Both the position numbers and the translations under genes were made by a program. This document shows positions 47,961 through 61,600 of a stretch of 64,000 nucleotides of DNA, one piece after another. Source of the stretch: Dysidea avara (lineage: Eukaryota > Porifera > Demospongiae > Dictyoceratida > Dysideidae); NCBI RefSeq assembly GCF_963678975.1, contig NC_089272.1, positions 64,173,774-64,237,773 on the forward strand, in the 5' to 3' direction. Under the pieces are notes generated by a model. It had not been told where the DNA came from. It was given only the letters and a program-made list of their open reading frames with translations, and did no database searches. The number at the start of each line of letters is the position of its first letter. Position 1 is the stretch's first letter.

Positions 47961-49359
47961 TGGTAATTATCAGGAGTGGTGAGTCATGGACCTCCTTGTA
48001 GAGAGATACACAACATGTCTTTTACATACATCTCTCTACCTCCCCCTATAGTACATTATAGAAATGCAGATGGCTAGTTGACTGCAGACTTAAGTGAGTT
48101 AAGCTATATTTGGCTACGATGGAAAGCTAATGAAGCTACTGATCATAACCTGGAATACTAAACCAGGTAACTATCACATAACACGTGTAGATTCACAGTT
48201 TTTCAGAATTTGCTCCTAATACATTAATTCATTATCAGATTCCTGAGTCACCAAGCCTCACCTTGCTACACTGTTAATTCCAGGCACATGCTTATTATAA
48301 CCCTTCGCCCCCTCACAACACCAAATAAGCAAGGAGGATCAGAATGCAAAATTTGTAGCAGTACCATCCAACATGTTAGCCTTTGTGTGGAGTAGAGTTA
48401 CGGTTACACAATACCACGATACCATTACCAGTCACCACAGATGTACAAATCCTCCCTTATTCTCTACTGGAGCAATAACTTTTTACTATTATGTGAAAAC
48501 GCGTAAAGGAAACTTCCACAGGGGAAAAAGTGTGCTGGGTTCAATAGCATGTCTCTGGTGACTAGCTCCCCACTAATCTTCCTCAAGGTAGTTAGTCATA
48601 GTTATGAAACACCATGACAAATGCTCTTTGGGAAATAAGTTGGATAAATGGCCATTTTGGGTCAACTCAATAAATAATAAACAACAAAATCCAGTAAGGA
48701 AGAACAAAGTATAATGAACTGCTGTGCATTAATTAGCCTACATAAAGGTCGTGGGACTCTTTTGTAAAGTGACATAGCTAATGTTTGACTCACCCACATT
48801 CACCTAGCATGGATCAACCTACTTTAATCTCTCATATACTACCCTTTTCCTTGTTCCTGATAAAGTTTTCGAAAGGAAATTTCAACAAACCTGAGGCAAT
48901 GTATAAACTTATACTCAAACAACATGTGTACATTTTCTGCCCTGCATAAGTGATTATATAACCACTGTGACTTTGGGTGTTACTAACAGGTGTTTGATAA
49001 CAGTGGATATGACTTCAGACATTACGGATTTTGACTTGTGAGTGATAAAACTGCCACAATTAAATTATCACCTTAGTTACAATGGTCCACAAAAAAAGTT
49101 ACATGAAAATTACATGGAATGAATAAGAGTGGCCCACACAGATAAGATATACAAAATGTATGTACATTAAACTGTTGGCTTGAAGATTGCTTTCAGGCAT
49201 ATATCTCAACTTTTGATTTTATTTTACTTATCATCACAGTAGTTGACTCTTCCCTACCATCAAGTATGGAATTGGAGCAAATCCTTGGTTTCTGCTTTTG
49301 ATAGCTACTATAATTATTGCTAATACTGCCCCCATGCATAAGTGGGCTCAGCATAAACA
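47961..49359. other. Upstream of gene F, no gene recognised
   Basis: No exon with a credible signal peptide or splice signals was identified with confidence. The missing first exon of gene F should lie between about 47436 and here. Confidence 0.35.
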
Positions 49360-50194
49360 GGCCTATACTTTATTCCACGGACTGGACTGGACTCGCGGAC
49401 TGAGCTGGAAACAGCTTTTAAACAATAATCCAGGAATTATCCATCCCTTGCTACGCTGGAGACACCACTATTGAACTACAACTGTGCTGCTGCTGGCTCT
49501 TCTTTACAAGTCACTGGCACTAGCGCATACTACACGGACTGGGCATGGACTGGACTCGTGGACTGAGCTGGAAACAGCTTTAAACAATAATCCAGGCATT
49601 ATCCATCTCTTACAACACTGGAGACACCACTATCGAGCTATAACTGCTGGTACTGCTCTTCCTTACAAGTCAGATGACACTAGCGCATGCAGTAATCAAT
49701 TAGAATACACTTACGATACACGTGTACTCGCAGTGATAAAGCGTGACAGAGGCTATTGTTGTAGTGTACATGATTTCGTTTGTTGCTTCAGTACTTAACA
49801 CTAGCGTTAGGGTTGTAGTGATGAGCCAGATAATTTGTATAGCCCCATCGCCTTGCCTGGTGGTGCCACCTAGCTACCTGCTAAGAATAATTACTGGCTC
49901 ATCTCTACAGCTGTAACACTAGTCCTAAAGCAACAAAGGAAAACATCTACGCTACAACAATAGCCTCTATCACGCTGTATCACTGCTAGTACACATGTAT
50001 CGTAAGCGTATTCTAATTAATTAGTGCATGCGCTAGTGTCATGACTTGTAAGGAAGAGCCAGCAGCAGCACAGTTATAGCTCGATGGTGGTGTCTCCAGT
50101 GTTGCAAGAGATGGATAATTCCTGAATTATTGTTTAAAAGCTGTTTCCAGCTCAGTCCACGAGTTCAGTCCAGTCCATGGAATAAAGTAGGCCA
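49360..50194. mobile_element. Foldback element with TACTTTATTCCA ends
   Basis: The outer ends (about 49364-49395 and 50165-50191) are inverted copies. Segment 49543-49765 is matched in inverse at about 49950-50185, and part of the left arm is also repeated directly at 49374-49520. The frame at 49484-49798 lies within the arm and is not a gene. Confidence 0.75.
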
Positions 50195-50589
50195 CATAAA
50201 CATACCAAATAGTACATTGCATATCAAAGTGAAACTGCAGATGCTATGTCTAGATTATACCTTTTAACTCTGTTGAGTATGAGGAAGAAGATATTTTTCA
50301 GAAAAGGCACTATGATTTTACTATAGCATGCAACATTAAATTATATAGGTAAATTTACACCAATGCAACATAGCTAAAATATGTATAACTTGAAGGAAAC
50401 TCTCCAATAGAACAGTCAGAGATTGATTTTTCATACATAATGCCTCTGAAATTGATCAACAATCACAAAAATGATTATTTAACTGCACTCAGAGTAGTTG
50501 TCAAGTATATTCCACAACATTTTTTTGCAAAATTATATATTAGCTTGGTTTTGTGCTATAAATCACGTTTCGCATGCCGTAATTGATTA

Positions 50590-51270
50590 AGGTGTTCGTA
50601 ATTGGTTGTATACAATCACTGGACTGGACTAGTGGACTGGACTACTGGACTCAGTTTTTTTTCCTTCATTTTGGCGCATATTTGGACAACTGGTTGTAGC
50701 TATTGCTACATTGAATATAAAATATGCAGGTGAACCTGTCTACTTGGTACTGTCTGTTATCTTAGGATTGTGTGCAATTCTCTCTCTTGGCATAATCTCT
50801 ATTGTACAATTACCATTTGTCTTATCATTAAGTACAAACCATACAGTACATGTGTATGTAGTGTTGTAGTAATCATGTATCCTACAAGTTATAGCCATGG
50901 AGTCAGCTAAATTAAAAAAGGTTCTATAGTTTTTGCACGACAGCAATAACAAGCGAAATCATGTGCACAAGATTTCAATTGATTCATTTTGAACTTTAAA
51001 CTATAATTACTGCATGTGACTTCTGTGTTAGATTTGTTGACGTGTAATAACTATTAGAACCTCTGTACATAGCTGAAACTGGGCAATGTTGACAAGTCTG
51101 GCATGATCACAGCTTTCTTTTGTTTGTGTGTGGGTTTCTTTATGTGTGGGGGAGTGGTCTAACTACATGAGACTTACAACCAGTTACCCAAATATTTGTT
51201 TTAAAAAGGGAAAATACCTGAGTCCAGTAGTCCAGTCCAGTCCAGTGATTGTATACAACCTTCGTAATCT
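50590..51270. mobile_element. TIR element, CACTGGACTGGACT family
   Basis: The ends are inverted copies of about 60 bp: GTTGTATACAATCACTGGAC at the left and its complement at about 51230-51255. The interior has no credible ORF. The same terminus appears at 63935-63965 at the window edge. Confidence 0.75.
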
Positions 51271-51371
51271 AGCCTTCGCTGGAAGTTTGTACTTGTGCTA
51301 AGTAACCATTTCCATAATTCAACACACTTAAAGCCGGGTGCTTATGTGCACGAGACTGCAGTAGTCTACAG

Positions 51372-51850
51372 GGGCGGATCCAGGAGCTGGCAAGGGGAGG
51401 GGCACAAACAGGCTAAGTTGTAGGTGGTTGGGGGAAAGCCAGATTCTCTAGAGTTGCTGCATTTTTGAAGCAGCAAATAATCCCCACTTAGTAGTGTCTC
51501 ACTGTAGATTTTTGACATTTTGGCTTTTGCAGAAGGTTGTGGAGTCTCAAATGCTGTGTAAAAGGCTATGAATCTCTTAAACAACAGTATTACGATAATT
51601 ATTTTTAGAGGCGCTTAGTACGCACGAAGGTTCCGGGGGGAAAATTTCACAGCTAATTTGACTTTGGTTTACTTTATTTTAGTTGAATCTGTAATAAATG
51701 CTACTAAAATGTGCATATCGTTTTCATGAGTTTATGGATCTAGCCCTGACATAAAGTTTAGTACTTTAATCAGTAGTATGGTTCCTCCAAAAGGTGGGAG
51801 GGGGGGGGGGCATTTGCCCCAAATGTCCCATCCTGGATCCGCCATTGGTC
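51372..51850. mobile_element. GGGGCGGATCCAGG-ended element
   Basis: It begins CAGGGGCGGATCCAGGA and ends TCCTGGATCCGCC; the interior contains G-rich and C-rich blocks. Same family as 4215-4580. Confidence 0.55.
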
Positions 51851-52739
51851 TATTTGTTGGATCGCGGAGGAATTTTTGCTAAATTTGGCGAGGCTGGTCT
51901 CAGCCAGATGGTCAACAAACTTCAATCCACGCCATATTCTGCACACAGGTACTTGACTTGGAGGTGATTACTGCAGTAAATGTTGCAGTATTTTCTGCAA
52001 GTCTGCTATACTCCAGATCACGAAACGTCTTTTTTTTTGCCAATCGGCGATGCGCGCGACACCACTACCAAATATTAATTATATTAAACTACTTGTACTC
52101 CATAGTAAGAGTGCATAACCTCTCAAAGCTTGAGAGACAGTTTTGGCCCAAAAGAATTACATAGTAAATCACGACGGCGAAAATCGATCGAATTCAAGGT
52201 ATTTCACGTTATTTTCACTAGAAGAGCCGGATGGACAAAATTTGCTGCCACTCTAGTGTTTTTCTTGATTAGACCTAGCTAGCTACCCCTACACATGACT
52301 ATAGTTTGTACGTCGATTTGAAGATATCAATTTTTCGGCTTGCGGACCCTAACAATGATAAAGATAAAAATACAGCTAGCTATTTGTGCCGGCCACAGCT
52401 ACCGGACATTGTTATAATCTCACCATAGTAAGGCACTCCGGAACTAATCGTCTTCCCATGCATTTTGACTAGTCCACTGTTCTGACTTCGTACCTGTAAT
52501 TTTCACGCTCCTTTCCTTAATTATGCTGATGATGCATGTCGAGGGCGTGTTATTATTATTATTACTAGGACCGCGTCACATACAACCAGTACATACACCA
52601 ACGTGACAGCCCCCCGGTGAGGCTATTAAGTGGTGAAGGCATGATCCCCAAATCAACTCAATATGTCACAGTAGTGACAGATATAACACAATAGTGGCGT
52701 TGTAACTAAAGGCCACCAGTAGCTAAGTTCCAGTACATC

Positions 52740-53025
52740 ATTGGTGTGGTAATGGCACAGTGATGTGTACAAAGTATATGTATACAAAACATACAGGAGA
52801 GAACTATACATTATTGCAGTATTGTATGCAGCAATACATTATAGGCAACATCACCAGATAAAAATTATTAGGCAATATACAGCACTGTATATCAACATCA
52901 ACTAGAGCTAAGTAAGGTTCATCAGTGATATAGCAATGGCACAGTGATGGGTGACACACTATAGTTATGCATACACAACTTGCAGGAGATAGCTACACAA
53001 TGCTGTAGGAGTATGCAAGCCAGAT
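52740..53025. repeat. Two diverged direct copies
   Basis: Segments of about 90 bp around 52740-52830 and 52930-53020 share AATGGCACAGTGATG, a TATGCATACA-like stretch and CAGGAGA, in the same order. Confidence 0.45.
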
Positions 53026-53104
53026 GAACCAGATAAAGGAAGACAGCCAAGCCAGCCAGAGCCTAGTAGCTACGCCAGGTGAAGGCAAAAAAGATTAAGC
53101 ACGT

Positions 53105-54058
53105 ATAGAGCAGTTTCAAAACCATGGTAACCAAAAATTACGCAATGGACCACACCCAAGTCACCATGTTTTTGTACCAGACTGCTTGATGTTGCAAGTT
53201 GGATTCCTCGCTAAATTCATGTCAAGACTTATTAATACGTAAGTAAAATAGATGCCAGTGATAGAATAAAGTATGTAGGTGAGTTATTAGGCATTAAAAG
53301 ATACGTACTGCCTCCCAACAGGGAAGTTTCGTAGGAAAGAGAAATGCGTAAAAATGGATTTGGCCAAATTGCGACCTATTCACCGCCCCAAGTTGGTTAA
53401 AACTAGGGGAAACTTGAAGTATAGGGGTCTTTATCCAGCACCACAGCAGCGTACAGCCACATCCAGCTATCCCAGGGTTAGCCAGATCTCCTGAAAGGCA
53501 CGAGACCGGTGATGGCGTACTGCCAAACTGTGATAAAACGCCAGCAAAAGAAGACTCTTAGTGGTGAATTTTGCTAGAGTTAAGTTTTATTGTCGAAGTC
53601 AACCATCAGTTAAAGTTTAGCTGTCTTATTTTGGTGTCTGCTTTTTCACACGAAGTGAGAATCCCAGCACATGAACGATTCTGGCTAACTCGGGGATGGC
53701 TGGATGTGGCTGTACGATGCTGTGGTGCTGGATAAAGACCTATACTTCAAGTTTCCCCTAGTTTTAACCAATTTGGGGCGGTGAATAGGTCGCAATTTGG
53801 CCAAATCCATTTTTACGCATTTCTCTTTCCTACGAAACTTCCCTGTTGGGAGGCAGTACGTATCTTTTAATGCCTAATAACTCACCTACATACTTTATTC
53901 TATCATTGGCATCTATTTTACTTACGTATTAATAAGTCTTGACATGAATTTAGCGAGGAATTCAACTTGCAACATCAAGCATTCTGGTACAAAAACATGG
54001 CAACTTGGGTGTGGTTCATTGCGTAATTTTTGGTTACCATGGTTTTGAAATTGCTCTA
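53105..54058. mobile_element. Giant palindrome, arms about 380 bp
   Basis: Left arm 53105-53486 and right arm 53680-54058 are inverted copies with only a few percent mismatches by eye; the spacer is about 193 bp. No conserved ORF. A foldback transposon or an inverted duplication. Confidence 0.85.
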
Positions 54059-54487
54059 TTGAATTGCCTGACACCAACACAAAGGAAGTTCGCCATGCCA
54101 GCTACACAAGACAAAATTGTTTACTTGTATTTTATATGTAACTGTATTGTAAAGAGCGTGGCATATGTTTTAATGTTTTCTTGTAGTATTGTTTATTTAC
54201 GTGAATAAATCCACTGGCAGCTGGCATGGAGACTTGAGATGTTACAAACATAAAAACTTACTTGTAATCTTCTTGTTTGCACAAGTGGCTTCTGGCTCTC
54301 CTGCACAGGCATCACTAATCTTCTTCGCGCAATCTGTAAATAATTAAGCAAGGGTGTGGTACTGGGCGTTATATAGAATTACACGTATGGTCAGGTCATC
54401 AGCACGAACAGGAGCGACGATTATACGTTTGTGCCTTCATTCACAGGCGAATCTATCCCCGGTTGATTCATGTCTCTAGGCCTCGTA

Positions 54488-55505
54488 GTTTTCTCAAACA
54501 TTAATTATTTATTTATTTATGACGTAATTTTAACCGCGTTTCGTATTATTCTTAGTACTTGGTTGTATAATTATCAATTTACCACAGACCGGGAAGGACA
54601 GACCCGACCCATTTGCGGTGTTTTAAGCGTAGCTACAAACAAGGTTGTTCGTTCTTTTATGCTCGTAGCCGGACGCGGAAATTTAGTTATCTGAAAGTCT
54701 ACGTAGCTATAGATGACGATATAGCGGGCTACTGTGGTGACGCGTGTAACGATGTAAAGCAGGCCTGGTGACCTTGCTATTGTTGTGCAGTGCTTCCCTC
54801 ATCTGTATGTGGACAACCTCAACTTAAGGTAGGCGGCGCTATCACGGCTGCTTTCTTTAAAAAACTGATATAGCTAGTCGGCCAAGCAGTGAGCCTAATA
54901 ATATAATTTGTGCCGGGCAACACGTACCGGCGTGTCTATGTGGAAATTGACTGTAACAGGGATAACTGAACACCGGTATTAAACGTTTTCTCAAACATTA
55001 ATTATTAATTAATTAATTATTTATTTATGACGTAATTTTAACCGCGTTTCGTATTATTCTTAGTACTTGGTTGTATAATTATCAATTTACCACAGACCGG
55101 GAAGGACAGACCCGACCCATTTGCGGTGTTTTAACAACCGCAAATGGGCGTAGCTACAAACAAGGTTGTTCGTTCTTTTATGCTCGTAGCCGGACGCGGA
55201 AATTTAGTTATCTGAAAGTCTACGTAGCTATAGATGACGATATAGCGGGCTACTGTGGTGACGCGTGTAACGATGTAAAGCAGGCCTGGTGACCTTGCTA
55301 TTGTTGTGCAGTGCTTCCCTCATCTGTATGTGGACAACCTCAACTTAAGGTAGGCGGCGCTATTACGGCTGCTTTCTTTAAAAAACTGATATAGCTAGTC
55401 GGCCAAGCAGTGAGCCTAATAATATAATTTGTGCCGGGCAACACGTACCGGCGTGTCTATGTGGAAATTGACTGTAACAGGGATAACTGAACACCGGTAT
55501 TAAAC
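54488..55505. repeat. Recent tandem duplication, two units of about 500 bp
   Basis: Unit 1 is 54488-54984 and unit 2 is 54985-55505, almost identical. Unit 2 has a longer TTAA/ATTT stretch near its start and an extra block that creates a hairpin (CCCATTTGCGG...CCGCAAATGGG at about 55116-55148). Confidence 0.85.
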
Positions 55506-58500
55506 AAGAAAAATGTGATATAGGTAGCTACAAGGTAAATCGGAGTTGAAAAAAAAGTAGAAATGTTCCCAGAGATAATTAGTGAGCTGTTGCTTGAGCT
55601 AATGAGTTGAGAGAGATATACGGTCTATAACAGGCCATCGGGTGATTCCACAGTCTGACAATTCTCGGTTGGAAAAGAAATGTTGAAGATAATTTAGAGT
55701 GTGCTAGCTTGTAAGAATTTCCAGATCTTGTGGAGCTTGAGGCAAATTTGATGTAGTGATAGATGTTAAAATGATATGATGGCAGTTTAAGAGGTCATAG
55801 AGCTCATATAAATACATTAATGACAATAGTTGCAGTTGTTCAGTCAAGCCGGATTTCATTTACCTATTAAAATAATTTTTAGTTCAGCAAATTGCTGCCG
55901 TCAAAATCCCCAGGGGTGGTAGATGTCAAATCCCCAGTAGGTGTATGGGGACTCCCAGAAGTGGGGGGTGGGACTTGACATTGATAGGTGCATTAGAGGT
56001 CCCTATACTGGCCCATCTCTGGAGAGGCAATGTGCAATGAATCTAACCTAGAGTTTGGTTGTAGCTATAGTCAGTAGAACTATCGCTAGACACTAAGATG
56101 GTCAGCAAGATGACAGAAGAACACTACTGCACTGGTATCTAAATTGGTGTAGCTCAGTATACTTTAAGCAGGGGGCCGATTCAAGGGTAGGGCACAACCA
56201 GACCAAGATGCCAGACTGCATGGCTATGTGAAGTCAATTTGTAATGCACCTGTCATGTAAAGCCCCAGCACTCCTCTCCTGGCGTACCTGGGCACACTAG
56301 TAGGGAATTTGATCATCCAAAAATTTTAAGTGCTTGCTCAACTTGACAGGCTATGCACCTCCTGCAAGAATAACCTGTTTCCTAAGGTACGCTGGGAGAG
56401 ACAATGGGTGGGGATTTGAGACACTCATTGTTCCCACGGGCGGGAATTTGAATTTTGAAAAAGTCGGATCCCCACTTTTCCCCCACTAGTGTTACCCAGC
56501 AGGGAGGAGGTGGAGGATAATATTGATAGCATAACGGTAGGAATTCCAGCCCAATTTCAAAGTTTAAAGTTTGGAAAAAAGGACTTATATAATAAATAGA
56601 GTATTGATTGCCAATCTATAGTTCGTTGGGTTGGAATTAGCTACTTAAAACTGAAAATGATACATTTTCTCCAGAGCTTCCCGTACATTTAAAAAAATAA
56701 CACAATTAAATCAAGAAGCCATGTAACAACCTGAACTATATAGAGACTGCAGGTGCTTCTAGCTGCAACTATACCTTATCTATGCTGCAAGTTTGCACAT
56801 GTAATGAGAATAACTTCAGGTCTCGGCAATCTTTGTATGAGCAAATGTATACATTTCACCTACTGTACACTTGTCAATACAATGATGTATACCCATAGGA
56901 AAGTGGCTATAGTAAAAACATCAAGTTAACAACTTATAAAGGTAGGCAACTAAAGTGGAGGCATCGCAATGATGCAACAATACCAATACCTAAGGTTGAG
57001 TCATGGTTTATGGCATTGTTATGCTGACTTTGAAGTGGTTTATACTTTTGTGTTGGTGATACAACCATCAGAGTGTGTAGCTGAAAAGTGCTAGCCAGCA
57101 CAAAGTAATTACACACTTTAAAGTAAGCCCCAGTGAATACTTTCCATCCGACAGTAGCTATATTTCAAGGTATTCTGCATACATTACAAGGATTTAAAAG
57201 ATTACAAAACAACACAAACTTACTAGCGCATGATAAAACTAAGATTTCCATAATGATCAGCCTGTGGACAAACCCCATATTGATTTTCAAGCTCGGATAA
57301 CGGAGCAATCCCAACATGTTGTGCCAGGGTTCTATTGGCGAATATAATTACGGAGATTTAAAAAATCGAATGTATAACTACTCAAATAAAGGACTGAAAA
57401 TGGGTGTGCTTTATTGTGATGAGCTAGCTGGCAAAATGCTCTAATAAGCATTCAGCTAACTCTACTAAAACAGTCAGGTGCATGTAAGATTGCAATGCCG
57501 CTCGCCTGCATTGGTTAGGCTAACTATCCTGATCTGAAACAATAAGTGACCTAACTATAGCATATAGCCCAAAATTTTCTTGCACCCCAGAGTCATTTGT
57601 CCATTGTCCGACTATTCTCATAAGCCCTAGATGATCTATGAATTCTTCATTATTGTCAACATTTACTAAGTGTTAATCCAGCACGTCGTCAAGTTGCTCA
57701 TTACAGAAACTTTGATTTAACTCATTTTAGGGATGTTGGGGTAGCTGCTTCTGAATCAGTGTACTAGCTCCAGCTGTGCTTGACATGAAGCATGAAACCA
57801 TTACTTTTGACAAGTTTAGTGATTGTGGTCAAAGATTTGATATTCACCACCCATGTGATGTGAAGAGTCAAGTGGCCAATGTTTTTCTCTATAATTATTA
57901 TTACCAAGAGTAAAATTAATAATGGAGAAGATTTACTCTTGTTATTACTTTATACACTTTTATTCTACTCTACATGTCACAATCATATAGTTAATGATGA
58001 TGAGGTGAAAGCACCACATCCTCTGGTTCCAGGTCCTCAGTCCCAAGGTCCTGCATTTAATCACAAGACAATCTATATGAGTTGTCCTATATCTAGAGGT
58101 ACAAGGTAAGGAAGACCATTATTGGTATGAGCTTGTGGTGTTGCAATTATGATAAAATGGTCATATACTGAGGTCATGCATTTGGAAAGTCCCTGGGATT
58201 GTACCATTACAAGTTTACATTAGAATAAAAGGAAATCATGTCAACCTCAAAGCCATTAAGTCACCAGTCTCTTGTGTGGCATCTTTCAACAATGTGATCA
58301 CTAATTAAGCAAACCTATAGGACACATTATGTAGTGTAATAGTATTAATGTAGCCCACACCAGATTCAACCATGCAGACTATTATATGGCACAATCATGA
58401 TTCCAGTGTCCTTTGTTTAGTTGTTCAGCGATCAGTCACAGTGCACAAGCAATACTAGAGTTATTCTGTTGATGAATTGCTGTAGCTGGTGGAATTTGTT

Positions 58501-58606
58501 TCCATGCACTAACAATGGATATATAATGTGCTAATGATACTCATATTCAACCCAAGAGCTTAATAAACTAAATGCAGCATCATGTAGTGTAATATTGTAC
58601 ACCAAA
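55506..58606. other. Intergenic region 3' of gene E
   Basis: No supported gene. Two near-copies of the CTCTAATAGAGCAGTCA motif lie near 57439 and 57460. Short frames at 56934 and 57879 lack protein-like features. Confidence 0.4.
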
Positions 58607-61600
58607 TCATGATTCTTGAGATGCTGTACTGGATGACGAGTCACCCTAAGAAATTATTTATTGTAAATTAAGTTAGTCTAGATCAGTGACTCACCATTGC
58701 TGTTGGTAGCACATGCATAGGAACTGGAAGAGGATATACATCTACTGGTCCACCAACTCGTACCGTGGAGTACTCCGGTTGAGGTAATGACATTTCACCA
58801 TCACCATCATCATCATCATCATCATCCAGTTCAACTGGCTCAGGTGGATGTGGTTCTGAATACGTCAGTTTCCCCTTCATATCTCAAATAGTATGATAAA
58901 ATTCTCACCATGTTGGAATGACATTTCACCATTTCGGAATGGAATTTCACCATGTTGGAATGGCATTTCTGGTTGATCTTTAGGTGTAACTTGCTTCTTC
59001 TTTTTATACTTTCTCCTCCATAGCCAAACTATAGGAAATGATATACATATACAGATTAATAGTAATTAATGTTCCAACGTTTTAGGATATATTACCTAAC
59101 AGTAGCAGAAGTGATACTATTAATAGTGCAACAGACGATATGATTATTGCAGCAATCACCCCACCTTCAGTTCCATCTTTTGTATCTACTTCTGCTAAAA
59201 TACCATAAGAAAACCATTAATTATTAAATTACCATTATTCAATTGGTCAGGAAATATTTGTGGTAAAAAATTTAATACTTTTGCTTTATATACTAATAGG
59301 TAACTACCCTTTTTTTCAATTTAGCCACATAAACATGTGTCAATGATCATCCGGATCTGCGAAAACCTGACACAATCGCACATTTTTCAAATTCCTGTTT
59401 ATTAAATATTTATAATCTACTTAGCCAAGTGTACCCTGTGGCAAAGTTTCAGCCTCATTTGCCAATAACCTTAGGAGTTACAGTCCTACAAAGTAGCAAC
59501 AACAGAAAAATCGATTTGTACAGCAAGTATAGGGAAATAAATTACAGGCGCTTACAAAAACGGTTGTAACTTACCAATGGATTGAGGTACAGAGCTAAAC
59601 ATTTCACCATCGTGTTTGCCATGAACAGGGGAATCGATTACTGGGTAAGGGTTTCCTTTACTCGCCCTTCTTCACTGCATACAAAGGCGAAATTCGTAAC
59701 GAAAAATCTATCACGTACAATCGCTTCGACATGATGTAAACAAATGCTCATACCTCCCGTGTCCTTGGGTCTACTGCAACAAAACAAAGATTTACCAGCT
59801 CCTCTTGAGCAGGCGAATAAGATGATATCCAGGGTTTTATTATTATCCTTCCTTCACTAAGAGGCGATGCGTTCAAACGTTTACAAATTTTTTTCAATAA
59901 TACACAAATATTTCACCCAAAGTATTCAATGCTTTATACTGTAAATTTAGGCTTGTGCGATTGTGTCAGGTTTTCGCAGATACGGTCATATATAATAGCA
60001 TGTAAAATATACCTTGGATTTGAAATATATTTTATATCCTTATTCCTTTATAAACCAGGCGCATACCTGGCTTACTGAAATTGCTTTCCGAAGTATGAGT
60101 GTTTGTTTGCATGCATGTATGTATGTATGTATGTATGTATGTATGCATGTATGTATGTATGTATGTATGTATGTATGTATGTATGTATGTATGTATGTAT
60201 GTATGTATGTATGTATGTATGTATGTATGTATGTATGTATGTATGTATGTATGTATGTACAGTGTTGGGCAAGTTACTTTGTAAAAGTAACTAGTTACAT
60301 ATTACATATTACTTGCAACTGAACTGTTTAGTTACAGTTACATATTACTCATAAAATAAAGTAACTGTAATAATATTACATATTATATTACTTTGTGTCC
60401 ACAGCCTTAAGCTGTCACGTGTGAAACTACCACCTTATCACGTGACATGATTGCACTGTTGGACAATATGCAAATTATAAGTAAGAAGCTGGTGAATAAG
60501 CTTCATTCAGTAGGCCTCGTTACTTCGCTGCGGCTAGGCATTACTCAGAGGATAACTAACGAGATTAGTAACTTCGTTACTTGTAGTAATAATATTACGT
60601 AATATTAGACTCGTTACAGTAACTATATTACTTAGGTAACGCGTTACATTTGTAAGTAAAGTAGCTTGCGTTATATTACCTGTTTTTATAGCGTATTTCG
60701 TTATATTACTTTGTTACCACAAAAGTAATAATATTACGTAACGCGTTACATAAGTAGCGCGTTACTCCCAACACTGTGTATGTATGTATGTATGTATGTA
60801 TGTATGTATGTATGTATGTATGTATGTATGTATGTATGTATGTATGTATGTATTAGTGTTGTTTCAGTTAACTGTAACTAAAACTAAAAGTACTTTTAGT
60901 AAGGTGAATATGTTTAAGTTAACTAAAACTAAAACTATAACTAAAAACAAATCTATATTATTACTAAAACTATAACTAAAATCAAATCTATATTATTACT
61001 AAAACTATAACTAAAACTAAAACAAACGTATATAATCACTGAAACTATAACTATAACTAAAATCAAATCTATATTATTACTAAAACTATAACTAAAACTA
61101 AAACAAACGTATATAATCACTGAAACTATAACTATAACTAAAATCAAATCTATATTATTACTAAAACTATAACTAAAACTAAAACAAACGTATATAATCA
61201 CTGAAACTATAACTATAACTAAAATCAAATCTATATTATTACTAAAACTAAAACTATAACTAAAACAAACGTATATAATCACTAAAACTACAACTATAAC
61301 TAAAATCAAATCTATATTATTACTAAAACTAAAACTGCTTACAATATAGCAAGTTGATCTTATTACTGAAACTGTAACTGCTTGTTAAATGTATTTGATA
61401 CTACTTCTAAAACTATATGCAACTAAAATATCTATATCATATAGTTACGTACATACTATTAAATCTATAACTAATAAAAACTGTTTGACCAAAATTCACG
61501 AACTCAGTAATGTAGGTACTAGGTAGTAGTGATGGCCTATAGTATGCTAACCATTTTTGTTAATGGTCACTGTAATTTAATGCTTTTAGCTAATGGCTAC

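Noticed and set aside
49484-49798. 104-codon plus-strand frame
   Set aside because: Lies within the arm of a foldback element with no protein family resemblance.
60072-60322. Frames of repeated Tyr-Val-Cys-Met or Ile-His-Thr
   Set aside because: Translation of the (TATG)n array.
60953-61309. 118-codon minus-strand hydrophobic frame
   Set aside because: Product of an 81-bp tandem repeat (a multiple of 3), not a membrane protein gene.
60985-61310. Regularly spaced direct repeats as a possible CRISPR array
   Set aside because: Units are contiguous with no unique spacers, and the genome is eukaryotic.
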